The translations under genes and the position numbers were made by a program. Positions 1 to 7,812 of a stretch of 64,000 nt of DNA are shown here, piece by piece. The notes beneath the pieces are model-generated. The model was not told where the DNA came from. It saw nothing but the letters and a program-made list of their open reading frames with translations, and made no database searches. Source of the DNA: Sediminibacterium sp965279635 (GTDB lineage: Bacteria; Bacteroidota; Bacteroidia; Chitinophagales; Chitinophagaceae); contig OZ257253.1 of assembly GCA_965279635.1 (NCBI GenBank), positions 372,001 to 436,000 on the forward strand, given 5' to 3'. Position 1 is the first letter of the stretch. Every line of letters starts with the position of its first letter.

Positions 1-102
1 TACTGCAATAATGATCTCTTTCCCGATACGGGTAAACTGTTTGGCCATCCTGTCCCAGCGGGCAAACATGGTGGCCTTCCGTACTTCAAAAATCCGTCCC
101 AT
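1..102 (-). CDS. YebC/PmpR family DNA-binding regulator, N-terminal fragment
   Basis: Only the first 34 codons lie in the window; the gene runs off the left edge. The start is the ATG at 102-100. The protein begins MGRIFEVRKATMFARWDRMA and continues to a GKEI motif, which is the hallmark N-terminus of the YebC/PmpR/TACO1 family (small basic first domain with the phenylalanine-lysine-rich MGR.FE.RK start). Family members act as transcription regulators or, as shown for some, help ribosomes through difficult proline stretches. The missing domains 2 and 3 cannot be checked. No neighbour informs its role. Family assignment is fairly secure from the N-terminal signature; the cellular role of this copy is unknown. 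Confidence 0.8.
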   Translation of the reverse strand, partial: MGRIFEVRKATMFARWDRMAKQFTRIGKEIIIAV

Positions 103-239
103 AATTAGTTTTTACTTTCTCTCCAACGGTATCGTGGGGAGGGATGCAAAAATAAGCCATAGAGCCACATGATGTAAAAAATTAACCCCGGCCTTTTGGA
201 CGGGGTTAAATAGGTTAAACCGGGTTAAACATCGTTCAC

Positions 240-1811
240 TTATTCCGGCGTATTCAGTTTACTTCTTTTGCGGCTATAGGCAAAATAGACTACCAGGCCA
301 ACGGCCATCCAGGCAAAAGCCACTTTCAGGGTCTGTACATCCAGCGCCACGATCATACCCAGACAGATAACTGCCCCAAGTATCGGCACCAGCGGCACCA
401 ATGGTGTTTTGAACGGACGTTCGATGGTCGGGTTTTTCCTGCGCAGGATCCATACCCCAATACTCACAAGAACGAACGCGAACAAGGTTCCGAATGAGGT
501 TAGATCACCTGCTACGCTGCCCGGTACAAATGCGGCAAACAATCCCACAAAAACAAACAGGATCATATTGGCCTTGTAAGGTGTTTTGTATTTGGGATGC
601 AGTACACCAAATGCTTTTGGTATCAGCCCGTCATTACTCATGGTATAGAAGATACGGCTCTGGCCCATCAACATCACCAGTATTACCGAAGAGAAACCGG
701 CAAGGATCGCCACAGTTACAGCGGTTGCCAGCCATTTATATTCCAACATATACGTTGAGATCGCATAAGCAACAGATGCTTCTTTACCGGCAGTTTTGAA
801 CTCGGTATAATTGGCCACACCCGTTAGTACGTGTCCAAAGAGGATATATAGTACAGTACACACGGCCAGTGATCCCAGAATACCGATCGGCATATCGCGT
901 TTCGGGTTTTTGGCTTCCTGTGCGGCGGTACTTACGGCATCGAAACCGATAAAGGCAAAGAACACAATGGCTGCTCCGCCCAATACACCACCCCATCCAT
1001 GCTTGAAGAAACCTTCATGACCGGGAACATTTTCAGGAATGATATATGGTGTATGGTTCTCAGGTTTGATATAGCTCCAGCCAAGAACGATGAACAGGAT
1101 CACGATCGCCACTTTGATAAATACGATGATCGCATTGACAAATGCAGATTCCTGTGTGCCTTTGATCAGTAATAAAGTAAGTAATAACAAGATCACCAGT
1201 GCAGGTGCATTCATGATACCTGACTGAACCGTTACGAGGCTTTGCATATCAGGTGACAGCAGTTTGTATTGATCATCTGATAATTGTAAGACACCCGCTT
1301 TGGCAGCGGCGGCAAGATCACCAGGGATCTGTGCCAGGGCGCTTCCTGTTACGGTATATAATTTTTCGAAAGGCGAGTGGCACCATTCATACGGCACCGC
1401 ACCTCCGAGCAGTTTATTCAGGTATTCACTCCAGGCAATAGAAACCGTTGCGGCGCCTAACGCATATTCCATAATCAGTGCCCAACCGATGATCCAGGCA
1501 ACCAGCTCGCCCATGGTAACATAAGAATAGGCATACGCACTACCTGCGATCGGTATCATGGAAGCAAACTCGGCATAACACAAACCGGCAAACGCACAAC
1601 CAATGGCTGCTACAATAAATGAAAGCGTAACAGCAGGACCGGCAGCTTCAGCAGAAGCGGCGGCGGTACGCACAAACAAACCGGCGCCGATAATGGCGCC
1701 AATACCCAGGGCTATCAGGTTGGTGGCCCCCAGGGTTCTCTTCATCCCTTTCTCCGAATCTGCGGCTGTTGCCAGCATGGCGGTCAAAGACTTTTTTCTG
1801 GATAAACTCAT
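240..1811 (-). CDS. APC-family amino acid permease
   Basis: A 523-residue polytopic inner-membrane protein with about 12-14 hydrophobic segments. Residues 36-47 read GIGAIIGAGLFV, the conserved TM1 motif of the amino acid-polyamine-organocation superfamily, where the unwound helix binds the substrate backbone. A long periplasmic-type loop (about residues 135-190) separates TM3 and TM4, as in the cationic amino acid transporter (CAT/YfnA) branch. It is expected to import an amino acid by proton symport; the substrate cannot be read from the sequence. It is a single-gene unit on the minus strand, facing away from the symporter gene at 2044. The ATG at 1811 is the only start close to the conserved core. 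Confidence 0.88.
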   Translation of the reverse strand: MSLSRKKSLTAMLATAADSEKGMKRTLGATNLIALGIGAIIGAGLFVRTAAASAEAAGPAVTLSFIVAAIGCAFAGLCYAEFASMIPIAGSAYAYSYVTMGELVAWIIGWALIMEYALGAATVSIAWSEYLNKLLGGAVPYEWCHSPFEKLYTVTGSALAQIPGDLAAAAKAGVLQLSDDQYKLLSPDMQSLVTVQSGIMNAPALVILLLLTLLLIKGTQESAFVNAIIVFIKVAIVILFIVLGWSYIKPENHTPYIIPENVPGHEGFFKHGWGGVLGGAAIVFFAFIGFDAVSTAAQEAKNPKRDMPIGILGSLAVCTVLYILFGHVLTGVANYTEFKTAGKEASVAYAISTYMLEYKWLATAVTVAILAGFSSVILVMLMGQSRIFYTMSNDGLIPKAFGVLHPKYKTPYKANMILFVFVGLFAAFVPGSVAGDLTSFGTLFAFVLVSIGVWILRRKNPTIERPFKTPLVPLVPILGAVICLGMIVALDVQTLKVAFAWMAVGLVVYFAYSRKRSKLNTPE

Positions 1812-1902
1812 AATAATTGGTTGGGTTTCAAATAAAAGTTTCGGAAAAATAGTGATTTATTAATTTATCGCTTCAAAACTTTCGATAATTCGGTCAATCA
1901 GG

Positions 1903-1996
1903 GTTTTGAGTTTGGAGTTTGGGGTTTGGAGTTTGGGTTAATTTCTGCATGATTATTCCCTCAACTTCAAACTCCAAACCCCAAACTCCAAACCCC
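1903..1996. repeat. Long inverted repeat with quasi-periodic arms
   Basis: Left arm at 1903-1937 and right arm at 1963-1996 are near-complements. Each arm is built from repeats of a short word such as TTTGGAGTTTGGGG, so the arms are themselves tandem-like. It sits in the 232-bp gap between the divergent permease (minus) and symporter (plus) genes, so a terminator role is not obvious here. It is one of many structurally similar but sequence-distinct palindromes in this window. Confidence 0.85.
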
Positions 1997-2043
1997 TATC
2001 CATTTCATCAGAAAGCTTATATTGCAAAATTAATTGCAGCGTA

Positions 2044-3312
2044 ATGAAGAAATCTAACAGGCTTACCATATATATTATTGTTGCCATGTTAGCCGGTATT
2101 ATTCTTGGCTACTTTATACACACCGGGGCCTCTCCCGAATTCATCAAATCTTTTTCCACTAATATCAAGCTACTGACCACCATTTTCCTGCGGTTGGTGC
2201 AGATGATCATTGCCCCGCTGGTATTTTCCACTCTTGTGGTAGGTATCGCCAAACTGGGCGACCTGAAAACGGTGGGTCGTGTGGGTGGAAAAGCTATGTT
2301 ATGGTTTATATCTGCATCGCTGGTGAGTTTGTTATTGGGTATGTTGCTGGTGAACCTCTTCAAACCCGGTGCAGGTATTGACCTGGGTAATGCGGATATG
2401 ACCGGAGCGAAGGACCTGGTAGGCAAAACACAGGAATTCGGCCTGTTGAAATTTGTAGAGCATGTATTCCCGAAAAGTGTGTTTGAAGCGTTGGCCACGA
2501 ACGAAATATTACAGATCGTCATCTTCAGTATTTTCTTCGGAATAGCCACTGCTGCTTTGGGTGAAAAAGCAAAAATTGTAGTGAAAGGACTGGATGCTGT
2601 TTCGCATGTAATATTAAAGATGGTGGGTTATGTAATGAATTTTGCGCCTCTGGGTGTGTTTGGCGCTATCACTGCGGTGATCGCTACCAAGGGGCTGGAT
2701 GTATTTGTTTTTTACGGAAAATACCTGTTATACTTTATTATAGGTATCGCCATACTGTGGGCGGTATTGTTACTGGTAGGGTTTATTGTTTTGAAACAAC
2801 GTTTACCTGATCTGTTGAAAAGGATCTTTCCGTCACTCATCATCGCGTTCAGTACTACGAGCAGCGAAGCGGTGTTTCCCAAGCTGACAGAAGAACTGGA
2901 AAGGTTCGGTTGCCGCGACAGGATCGTAGCGTTTATATTACCTCTTGGTTATTCCTTCAACCTGGATGGCAGTATGATGTACATGACTTTTGCGAGCATA
3001 GCTATTGCGCAGGCTTATGGTATACACCTCGATATTGGTACACAGATAACCATGTTGCTGGTATTGATGCTGACGAGTAAAGGAATTGCCGGTGTACCGC
3101 GGGCATCATTGGTGGTGGTAACCGCTACCTGTGCCATGTTCAATATTCCTCCTGAAGGAATTGCACTGATATTACCGATCGATCATTTTTGCGATATGTT
3201 CAGAACAGGTACCAATGTGCTGGGAAATGCACTGGCCACCAGCGTTGTGAGCAAATGGGAAAATTCATTGGAGGAACCCGCGATCGCTGATTCCGCTGAT
3301 TTGGGAGTATGA
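2044..3312 (+). CDS. Dicarboxylate/amino acid:cation symporter (DAACS family)
   Basis: A 422-residue membrane carrier of the glutamate/aspartate/C4-dicarboxylate symporter family (GltP, DctA, GltPh type). Visible hallmarks are the serine/threonine-rich re-entrant hairpin motif IAFSTTSSEAVFPKL and the NLDGSMMYM motif, equivalent to the family NMDG sequence that coordinates cation and substrate. Length matches the usual 400-450. It should import acidic amino acids or dicarboxylates with protons or sodium ions. The ATG at 2044 precedes a typical charged N-terminus and first TM helix. The DedA gene follows after about 27 bp and may be co-transcribed. Exact substrate is not decidable. Confidence 0.9.
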   Translation: MKKSNRLTIYIIVAMLAGIILGYFIHTGASPEFIKSFSTNIKLLTTIFLRLVQMIIAPLVFSTLVVGIAKLGDLKTVGRVGGKAMLWFISASLVSLLLGMLLVNLFKPGAGIDLGNADMTGAKDLVGKTQEFGLLKFVEHVFPKSVFEALATNEILQIVIFSIFFGIATAALGEKAKIVVKGLDAVSHVILKMVGYVMNFAPLGVFGAITAVIATKGLDVFVFYGKYLLYFIIGIAILWAVLLLVGFIVLKQRLPDLLKRIFPSLIIAFSTTSSEAVFPKLTEELERFGCRDRIVAFILPLGYSFNLDGSMMYMTFASIAIAQAYGIHLDIGTQITMLLVLMLTSKGIAGVPRASLVVVTATCAMFNIPPEGIALILPIDHFCDMFRTGTNVLGNALATSVVSKWENSLEEPAIADSADLGV

Positions 3313-3339
3313 TTTTTTTGATTATTAGTACGATTGATT

Positions 3340-4035
3340 ATGCTATTGAATATATTGTTATCCGCAGAGTTTCATTGGAGCCAGTTATTACAGCCGCAAT
3401 TTTATATTGAGCATGGTGGGTTATGGCTGATCCTGTTTGTGGTGTTTGCAGAAACAGGCTTGTTTGTCGGGTTCTTTCTTCCCGGCGATAGTTTGTTGTT
3501 TGTGGCCGGCATATACAGCAGCAATCTCGCCAATGCATTTATTCCAACCGGTAATGAATATTTAGATCTTGTAGAGTTATTGGTGCTGATATCACTTGCC
3601 GGTATCGCAGGTAATTCTGTGGGGTATTGGTTTGGCCGAAAAGTGGGACCAACCATGTACGACTGGAAAGAGAACATGTTGTTCAAACGAAAGTATTTAC
3701 GACAGGCGCATGATTTTTACGAGAAGCATGGCGGTGGCGCTATTGTGATTGCCAGGTTCATTCCTATTGTAAGAACCTTTGCGCCGATCGTGGCGGGTAT
3801 TGTGCAGATGAACAGTAAGAAATTTGTGTTCTATAATATTGTAGGTTGTATCGCATGGGTGTTTAGCATGTTGTTTGGCGGACATTTTTTACAAAAATGG
3901 ATCCTGGCAGAGTTCCAGTTCGACCTGCGTGAGCATCTCGAAGTGATCGTGATCGGTATCGTATTGGTTACCACTGCACCTGTGATCATCAAACTGCTTT
4001 TCAGCAAATCAAAACCACCCCAGCAACCTGAATGA
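3340..4035 (+). CDS. DedA/VTT-domain membrane protein
   Basis: About 231 residues with several membrane segments and the DedA (SNARE-associated/VTT) signatures: ETGLFVGFFLPGDSLLF near residues 40-57 and RFIPIVRTFAPIVAG in the second half, which carries the essential arginines. DedA proteins are proton-dependent flippases or transporters of lipid carriers such as undecaprenyl phosphate and phosphatidylethanolamine. I chose the ATG at 3340; a TTG two codons upstream (3334) is also open. The stop overlaps the start of the next MFS gene by 4 nt (ATGA), implying translational coupling. A more divergent VTT protein lies at 63086. Confidence 0.85.
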   Translation: MLLNILLSAEFHWSQLLQPQFYIEHGGLWLILFVVFAETGLFVGFFLPGDSLLFVAGIYSSNLANAFIPTGNEYLDLVELLVLISLAGIAGNSVGYWFGRKVGPTMYDWKENMLFKRKYLRQAHDFYEKHGGGAIVIARFIPIVRTFAPIVAGIVQMNSKKFVFYNIVGCIAWVFSMLFGGHFLQKWILAEFQFDLREHLEVIVIGIVLVTTAPVIIKLLFSKSKPPQQPE

Positions 4036-5267
4036 GCCTGCCGCAGAAGCAATACGGTGTTTTTTCCATACCCGTAATTGTGGGGGCATTGGGTTTTTTC
4101 GTTGATATATTCGATCTGCTGCTGTTTGCCATTATCCGCAAACCCAGTCTTGCATCACTGGGATTATCACCCGAAGAAGTATTATCCAAAGGAGAACTGA
4201 TCATCAGTGTACAGATGATCGGATTGGTGATTGGCGGTATTATCTGGGGTATACTGGGTGATAAGAAAGGAAGACTGAGTGTACTGTTTGGTTCCATCAT
4301 TTTATATTCCCTTGCTACTATCGCCAATGGTATGGTAACGAATGTTGACCAGTACACATGGCTCCGCTTTATTGCAGGTATCGGTCTTGCGGGCGAACTG
4401 GGTGCCAGTATAACTTTGGTAAATGAAATGTTACCAAAAGAAAAAAGGGGATTGGGTGCATCCGTGATCGCCTGTTCGGGCGTACTGGGATCCATCACTG
4501 CCTATTTTGTGTACCAGGGTTTCCAGGACTGGCGCCTCTGTTATTATATAGGAGGAGGAATGGGTCTGCTGTTGCTATTCCTGCGCGCCAATGTAATGGA
4601 AAGCGGTTTGTATGCGCAGGTAAAAAAATCGGCTATTGTACGCGGTAACTTTTTGATGTTGTTCGCTACCAGGGAACGTGCGTGGCGTTACACAAAAGGC
4701 GTACTGATAGGCATACCTGTATGGTACGTGATCGGTATGCTGATCACTTTTTCAGATAAGTTCGGAAAAGAAATGGGTATAGAGGGGATCGACCCAGGCA
4801 AAGCTGTCATGTACCAGTATGCGGCACTGGCATTCGGAGATGTATCTGCGGGCCTGCTGAGTAATTATTTGAAGAGCCGGAAAAAAGCCTGGTTCATTTT
4901 CTTCAGTATCATGTGCCTGTTTGGCGTACTCTATTTTTTACAGGGTGATGGAAGGGGCAGTGTGCAAACCATGTATTTTATCTGCGGCGGCCTTGGTTTT
5001 GGCGCCGGTATTTCTGTATTGTATATTACAATGTCTGCCGAACAGTTTGGTACGAACCTGCGTGCGTCAACAGCGATCTCTATTCCCAATGTAGTACGCG
5101 GCTTTTTGCCATTGATCATTTTACTGCACAAAGGATTGCGGAGTTTGACGGGTGACTATATTACAGGCGGATGGATAACCGGTATCATCGTGATGAGTAT
5201 TGCCTGTATAGCGGCGTATCTGATGAAAGAAAGTTTTTCGAAGGATATGGATTTTGTGGAGAGGTAG
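4032..5267 (+). CDS. MFS transporter (first of a tandem pair)
   Basis: A 411-residue, 12-TM major facilitator. The loop 2-3 motif reads WGILGDKKGRLSVLFGS, matching MFS motif A (G.L.D..GR). A second GELGASITLVNEMLPKEKRG segment is typical of the metabolite:H+ symporter/sugar-porter-like branch. The substrate is unknown. It overlaps the DedA gene by 4 nt and is followed 85 bp later by a close paralog at 5353 with the same motifs in register, so this is a tandem duplication that has diverged. No frameshift or lost motif is seen. Confidence 0.85.
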   Translation: MSLPQKQYGVFSIPVIVGALGFFVDIFDLLLFAIIRKPSLASLGLSPEEVLSKGELIISVQMIGLVIGGIIWGILGDKKGRLSVLFGSIILYSLATIANGMVTNVDQYTWLRFIAGIGLAGELGASITLVNEMLPKEKRGLGASVIACSGVLGSITAYFVYQGFQDWRLCYYIGGGMGLLLLFLRANVMESGLYAQVKKSAIVRGNFLMLFATRERAWRYTKGVLIGIPVWYVIGMLITFSDKFGKEMGIEGIDPGKAVMYQYAALAFGDVSAGLLSNYLKSRKKAWFIFFSIMCLFGVLYFLQGDGRGSVQTMYFICGGLGFGAGISVLYITMSAEQFGTNLRASTAISIPNVVRGFLPLIILLHKGLRSLTGDYITGGWITGIIVMSIACIAAYLMKESFSKDMDFVER

Positions 5268-5317
5268 TCCATGGTCCATAGTCCATTGTTTTTTGCCATG
5301 GACTATGGACTATGGAC
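5268..5317. repeat. Inverted repeat between tandem MFS genes
   Basis: Starting immediately after the TAG stop of the first MFS gene, TCCATGGTCCATAGTCCATT pairs with the segment ending at 5317 (GACTATGGACTATGGA). The arms consist of repeats of CCATAG/CTATGG words. It could form a hairpin in the mRNA between the paralogs. No T-tract follows, so a classic intrinsic terminator is not evident. Confidence 0.75.
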
Positions 5318-5352
5318 AACAACCTCATTCCTGATCGCTTTAAAACAAGAAT

Positions 5353-6594
5353 ATGACAGACAAAAAATTCGGCATCCTCTCTTTACCAGTAATCGTAGCG
5401 GCTTTAGGTTATTTTGTAGATATATACGACCTGTTATTATTCACTATCGTACGTGAACCAAGCCTGCAGGGTATTGGCGTGGTGCTGGCGGATAAAGCAC
5501 AGGTGCTGGCTTCCAGCACAAAGATCATCAACTGGCAGATGGTGGGTTTACTGATCGGTGGTGTGATATGGGGAACGATAGGTGACAAGAAAGGAAGACT
5601 GAGTGTATTGTTTGGATCGATCGCCTTGTATTCAATTGCAAATTTTATAACGGGATATGTACAGACAGTTGATCAGTATGCCTGGGCAAGGTTTGTAGCG
5701 GGTGTGGGACTGGCAGGTGAACTGGGTGCAGGTATTACACTTGTGAGCGAACTGTTGCCTAAAGAAAAAAGAGGCGTAGGTACTTCATTGGTAGCAGGTA
5801 TCGGTTTATTTGGCGCAGTGTTCGCATATTTTATTTACCAGTTTACCGGCGACTGGCGCTTATGCTACAAGATTGGTGGCGGCCTGGGTGTGATCCTACT
5901 GATACTTCGTATCTCGGTTGCTGAGAGCGGTATGTTCAAACAGGTGAAAGAACAGAATGTGCAGCGCGGAAATTTCTTCATGTTTTTTACGAATGCTACC
6001 CGCTTCAAAAAATATATTCTCGCCATACTGATCGGCCTGCCTACCTGGTATGTGATTGGCATACTGGTAAACCTCAGCAACCGTTTTTCGAAAGAATTAT
6101 ACGGCGATACACAACTCGACAGTGGCCGTGCCATCATGTATGCGTATGTCGGTATTGCTTTTGGTGATATACTGATCGGGTTGGTGAGTCAGTATTTCAA
6201 AAGCAGGAAGAAGGCGTTGTTGCTCTTTTATTGCCTCACTATGGTATGCCTTGTATTGTTCTTCAGCAGTCTCAACAACAGTGATTTCAGCATGTACCTG
6301 ATCTGTGGCATGCTGGGTTTCAGTACGGGTTTCTGGGCCATTTTTGTTACCATGGGTGCGGAGCAGTTTGGTACCAATCTACGTGCTACGGCCGCAACTA
6401 CGGTTCCCAATATGGTACGTGGCGCTTTGCCATTGATCAACCTGATGTTCCTCGGGCTGTTCCAAAAAAGCTGGGGATGGAGTTTTCTGCAAAGCGGTAT
6501 CATTACCGGCGTAATCGTGATGGTGATCACACTTATCGCCTTTTATTTCACTGAAGAAACTTTTCATAAAGACCTTAATTACGTCGAAGAATAA
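5353..6594 (+). CDS. MFS transporter (second of a tandem pair)
   Basis: A 413-residue, 12-TM protein paralogous to the preceding gene: the same start (KKFGILSLPVIV versus KQYGVFSIPVIV), the same motif A (GDKKGRLSVLFGS), the same GELGAGITLVSELLPKEKRG segment and the same AEQFGTNLR segment late in the protein. It is predicted to transport a small metabolite by proton symport; no substrate can be assigned. The start ATG at 5353 aligns with the paralog start. Keeping two intact copies suggests different specificity or induction rather than decay. Confidence 0.85.
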   Translation: MTDKKFGILSLPVIVAALGYFVDIYDLLLFTIVREPSLQGIGVVLADKAQVLASSTKIINWQMVGLLIGGVIWGTIGDKKGRLSVLFGSIALYSIANFITGYVQTVDQYAWARFVAGVGLAGELGAGITLVSELLPKEKRGVGTSLVAGIGLFGAVFAYFIYQFTGDWRLCYKIGGGLGVILLILRISVAESGMFKQVKEQNVQRGNFFMFFTNATRFKKYILAILIGLPTWYVIGILVNLSNRFSKELYGDTQLDSGRAIMYAYVGIAFGDILIGLVSQYFKSRKKALLLFYCLTMVCLVLFFSSLNNSDFSMYLICGMLGFSTGFWAIFVTMGAEQFGTNLRATAATTVPNMVRGALPLINLMFLGLFQKSWGWSFLQSGIITGVIVMVITLIAFYFTEETFHKDLNYVEE

Positions 6595-6691
6595 TCTCTG
6601 TGAACCTCTGTGTCCTTTGTGCCTCTGTGGTAAAGCCTCCGCTCTAATCACTTTACCACAGAGGCACAAAGGACACAGAGTTTCACAGAGG
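6595..6691. repeat. Dispersed palindrome, CACAGAGG family, copy 1 (short loop)
   Basis: Begins right after the TAA of the MFS gene. The left arm contains CCTCTGTGTCCTTTGTGCCT and the right arm its complement; both end in TCTCTGTGAA-type sequence. The loop between GTGGTAAAG and CTTTACCAC is shorter than in the other five copies (26013, 42813, 45704, 52971, 59543) but retains CCTCCGCTC. Right-arm divergence (TTTCACAGAG versus GTGAACCTC) is slight. Confidence 0.9.
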
Positions 6692-6729
6692 TTTGCTGAA
6701 TATTCGTAATAATTCGTGTAATTCGTGGT

Positions 6730-7758
6730 ATGAAGTTCCTGATCATCCGCTTTTCTTCTATTGGCGATATCGTGCTGACCACGCCGGTCATCCGCTGCCT
6801 AAAACAGCAGGTGTCTGGTGCCGAGGTACATTATCTCACCAAAGAAAGTTTCCGCGGACTGGTTTCATCCAATCCCTATGTCGATAAGATCATTACACTT
6901 GGCAGCAGTTGGGAGCTGATGATCCACCAGTTGCAGCAGGAAGGATATGATCATATCATCGATCTTCATCACAATCTCAGAACACTCCGCATCAAAAAAG
7001 CATTGCCCAATGTGCCCTCTTTTTCTTTCAGGAAACTGAATTTGAAAAAATTTCTGCTGACCGCATTAAAAATAAACCTGCTTCCTAAAGTACATATCGT
7101 TGACCGTTACCTTGCTACATTACGTTCATTCAATGTGGTGAACGATGGCAAAGGACTGAATTTTTTTTTACCGGAGAATGATGAGGTCGAATCAAAAGAT
7201 CTACCCATGTCGCACCAGATGGGATATATCGGTATTGTGATTGGTGCCGCATTGAATACTAAAAAACTACCGCTGCATAAACTGAAACAACTGTGTAGTT
7301 CGATAGAATATCCAGTGATCCTGTTGGGAGGAAAAGAAGATGCTGCGAATGGCGCTGACATTGCATCCGTTGACCCGCAAAAAATTTACAATGCCTGTGG
7401 CAAATTCAACCTGAATGAAAGTGCCGACCTGGTACGAAAAGCGAAACTGGTTATCACACATGATACGGGCCTCATGCATATCGCCGCAGCCTTTCAAAAA
7501 CCCATCATCAGTATATGGGGAAATACCGTACCCGGTTTTGGTATGGATGCTTACTACGGAAATACAACAGCGCGGGATGAAAAATTTGAAATAACTAATT
7601 TATGGTGCCGCCCCTGTAGTAAGATCGGGTATAAAAAATGCCCGCTCGGACATTTTAAATGCATGAACCAACAAAATCTGCACCTCATCCAATCTGCTGC
7701 CTCAGCAGCAGTCGCCCGCCTCCTGGCGGGTGACAACTATCCCCCAGCCTCCGGCTGA
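6730..7758 (+). CDS. Glycosyltransferase family 9 (heptosyltransferase-like)
   Basis: A 342-residue cytoplasmic or peripheral membrane enzyme of the GT-B fold. The N-terminus MKFLIIRFSSIGDIVLTTPV and the C-terminal HDTGLMHIAAAFQKPIISIW stretch are the classic acceptor-side and sugar-nucleotide-side signatures of GT9 (WaaC/WaaF type). GT9 enzymes transfer ADP-heptose or a related sugar to the lipopolysaccharide core, so a role in outer-membrane glycolipid assembly is likely. The start ATG at 6730 gives the intact Rossmann strand. It stands alone between a palindrome and a convergent receptor gene. The exact sugar is unknown. Confidence 0.88.
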   Translation: MKFLIIRFSSIGDIVLTTPVIRCLKQQVSGAEVHYLTKESFRGLVSSNPYVDKIITLGSSWELMIHQLQQEGYDHIIDLHHNLRTLRIKKALPNVPSFSFRKLNLKKFLLTALKINLLPKVHIVDRYLATLRSFNVVNDGKGLNFFLPENDEVESKDLPMSHQMGYIGIVIGAALNTKKLPLHKLKQLCSSIEYPVILLGGKEDAANGADIASVDPQKIYNACGKFNLNESADLVRKAKLVITHDTGLMHIAAAFQKPIISIWGNTVPGFGMDAYYGNTTARDEKFEITNLWCRPCSKIGYKKCPLGHFKCMNQQNLHLIQSAASAAVARLLAGDNYPPASG

Positions 7759-7759
7759 C

Positions 7760-7788
7760 AAAAAAAAGACCTCCATTACAGAAGGTCT
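7760..7788 (-). terminator. Rho-independent terminator for the outer-membrane receptor gene
   Basis: Read on the minus strand, AGACCT pairs with AGGTCT around an 11-nt loop and is followed directly by a run of eight T residues. It lies 24 bp beyond the stop of the receptor gene at 7813. On the plus strand there is no T-run after the stem, so it is oriented for the minus-strand gene. Confidence 0.75.
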
Positions 7789-7812
7789 CTATCTAAAACT
7801 CCAATAAACTGC

